Positions 5,282 to 5,559 of a stretch of 5,559 nucleotides of DNA are shown here, piece after piece. Under the pieces are notes generated by a model. It was not told the DNA's origin, ran no database searches, and saw only the letters and a list, made by a program, of their open reading frames with translations. The first letter of the stretch is position 1, and each line of letters opens with the position of its first letter. A program made the position numbers and the translations under genes. This DNA is from Promethearchaeota archaeon (lineage in GTDB: Archaea; Asgardarchaeota; Lokiarchaeia; Sigyniarchaeales; SOKP01): NCBI GenBank assembly GCA_030605895.1, contig JAUWHL010000095.1, positions 1 to 5,559 of the forward strand, read 5' to 3'.

Positions 5282-5559
5282 ATGAGCGAAGAAGAATCTA
5301 AAGAAATAATGAAAAAAGCATCTTTAAAAAACTGGTTTAGTAGGGTATTTACAAGAGACATAAATTTATCGAAAAACACCTTACTATATTTGTTTTTCTC
5401 TTTACTTTCAATTACAATTGTATCTTTAGCTTTTTTATTTGAGTATACTATTTCAACTGGTGGTGTTTTATATGTTGGTCTAGAAGTCTATGCATTATTA
5501 ATTATACTTGCTGTTAGTTTTCTCATATCTGGTATTATTGTTGATTTCATTAAGAATAG
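5282..5559 (+). CDS. N-terminal part of an unrecognised small membrane protein
   Basis: The frame opens with ATG at 5282 and stays open for 92 codons to the right edge, ending inside a codon, so the gene is truncated by the window. The first 30 residues are charged and hydrophilic (MSEEESKEIMKK at the start, then basic residues), suggesting a cytoplasmic N-terminus. Two hydrophobic stretches follow at about 33-57 and 62-90, with only a short loop S-T-G-G between them, which looks like a membrane hairpin; DFIKN then returns to the polar side. A purine-rich GAGAGA ends 2 nt before the ATG, too close for a standard ribosome binding site. I do not recognise the family. It is divergent from the phosphatase gene. 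The open frame with amphipathic layout, a sensible start and membrane segments makes it a real gene in my judgement. Confidence 0.7.
   Translation, partial: MSEEESKEIMKKASLKNWFSRVFTRDINLSKNTLLYLFFSLLSITIVSLAFLFEYTISTGGVLYVGLEVYALLIILAVSFLISGIIVDFIKN

Noticed and set aside
1..5559. CRISPR arrays, insertion sequences, tRNA genes, attachment sites
   Set aside because: No regularly spaced repeats, terminal inverted repeats, transposase frames or cloverleaf-like sequence were found on reading both strands.

Overview
This AT-rich window, with long A and T tracts between genes, looks archaeal. Several genes are preceded by BRE/TATA-like boxes at archaeal spacing, at least one gene appears to be read from a nearly leaderless message, and terminators are mostly T-tracts. 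The gene set (an M50 site-2 protease with CBS domains, a DrrA-type ABC exporter, a V4R-like protein, a macro-domain protein, a low-molecular-weight phosphatase, and possibly a hydroxyacyl-CoA dehydrogenase) would suit an Asgard archaeon of the Lokiarchaeia type. That lineage guess is an inference, because no rRNA or universal marker gene is present.

Layout: the first 48 bases hold the N-terminus of a leftward gene whose GxGxxG motif suggests a Rossmann-fold dehydrogenase. A 364-bp AT-rich divergent intergenic region follows. At 413-1540 (+) is a site-2 protease. Its N-terminal 55 residues have no ATG, GTG or TTG and appear to start at an ATA codon placed correctly behind a GAGGT ribosome binding site. 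It converges, across a 27-bp bidirectional T/A-tract terminator, on a leftward gene for a small V4R-like protein (1568-2089, TTG start).

Upstream of that gene, on the same strand, is a two-gene ABC-2 exporter operon (ATPase 2934-3872, permease 2191-2934, stop and start overlapping as TAATG). It ends in a hairpin plus ten-T terminator and begins behind a BRE/TATA promoter flanked by a palindrome that may be an operator. Further upstream on the minus strand are a divergent macro-domain protein (about 4037-4582) and a low-molecular-weight phosphatase (4655-5143). A rightward membrane-protein gene starts at 5282 and leaves the window.

Functional links: the ABC pair makes one exporter. The macro-domain and phosphatase genes are adjacent and co-oriented and could act on ADP-ribosyl or phosphoester substrates in sequence, but each seems to have its own promoter. 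No integrated defence or mobile system is evident. The most interesting points are the ATA start, the lost phosphate-loop motif in the macro domain, and the two promoter-linked palindromes.
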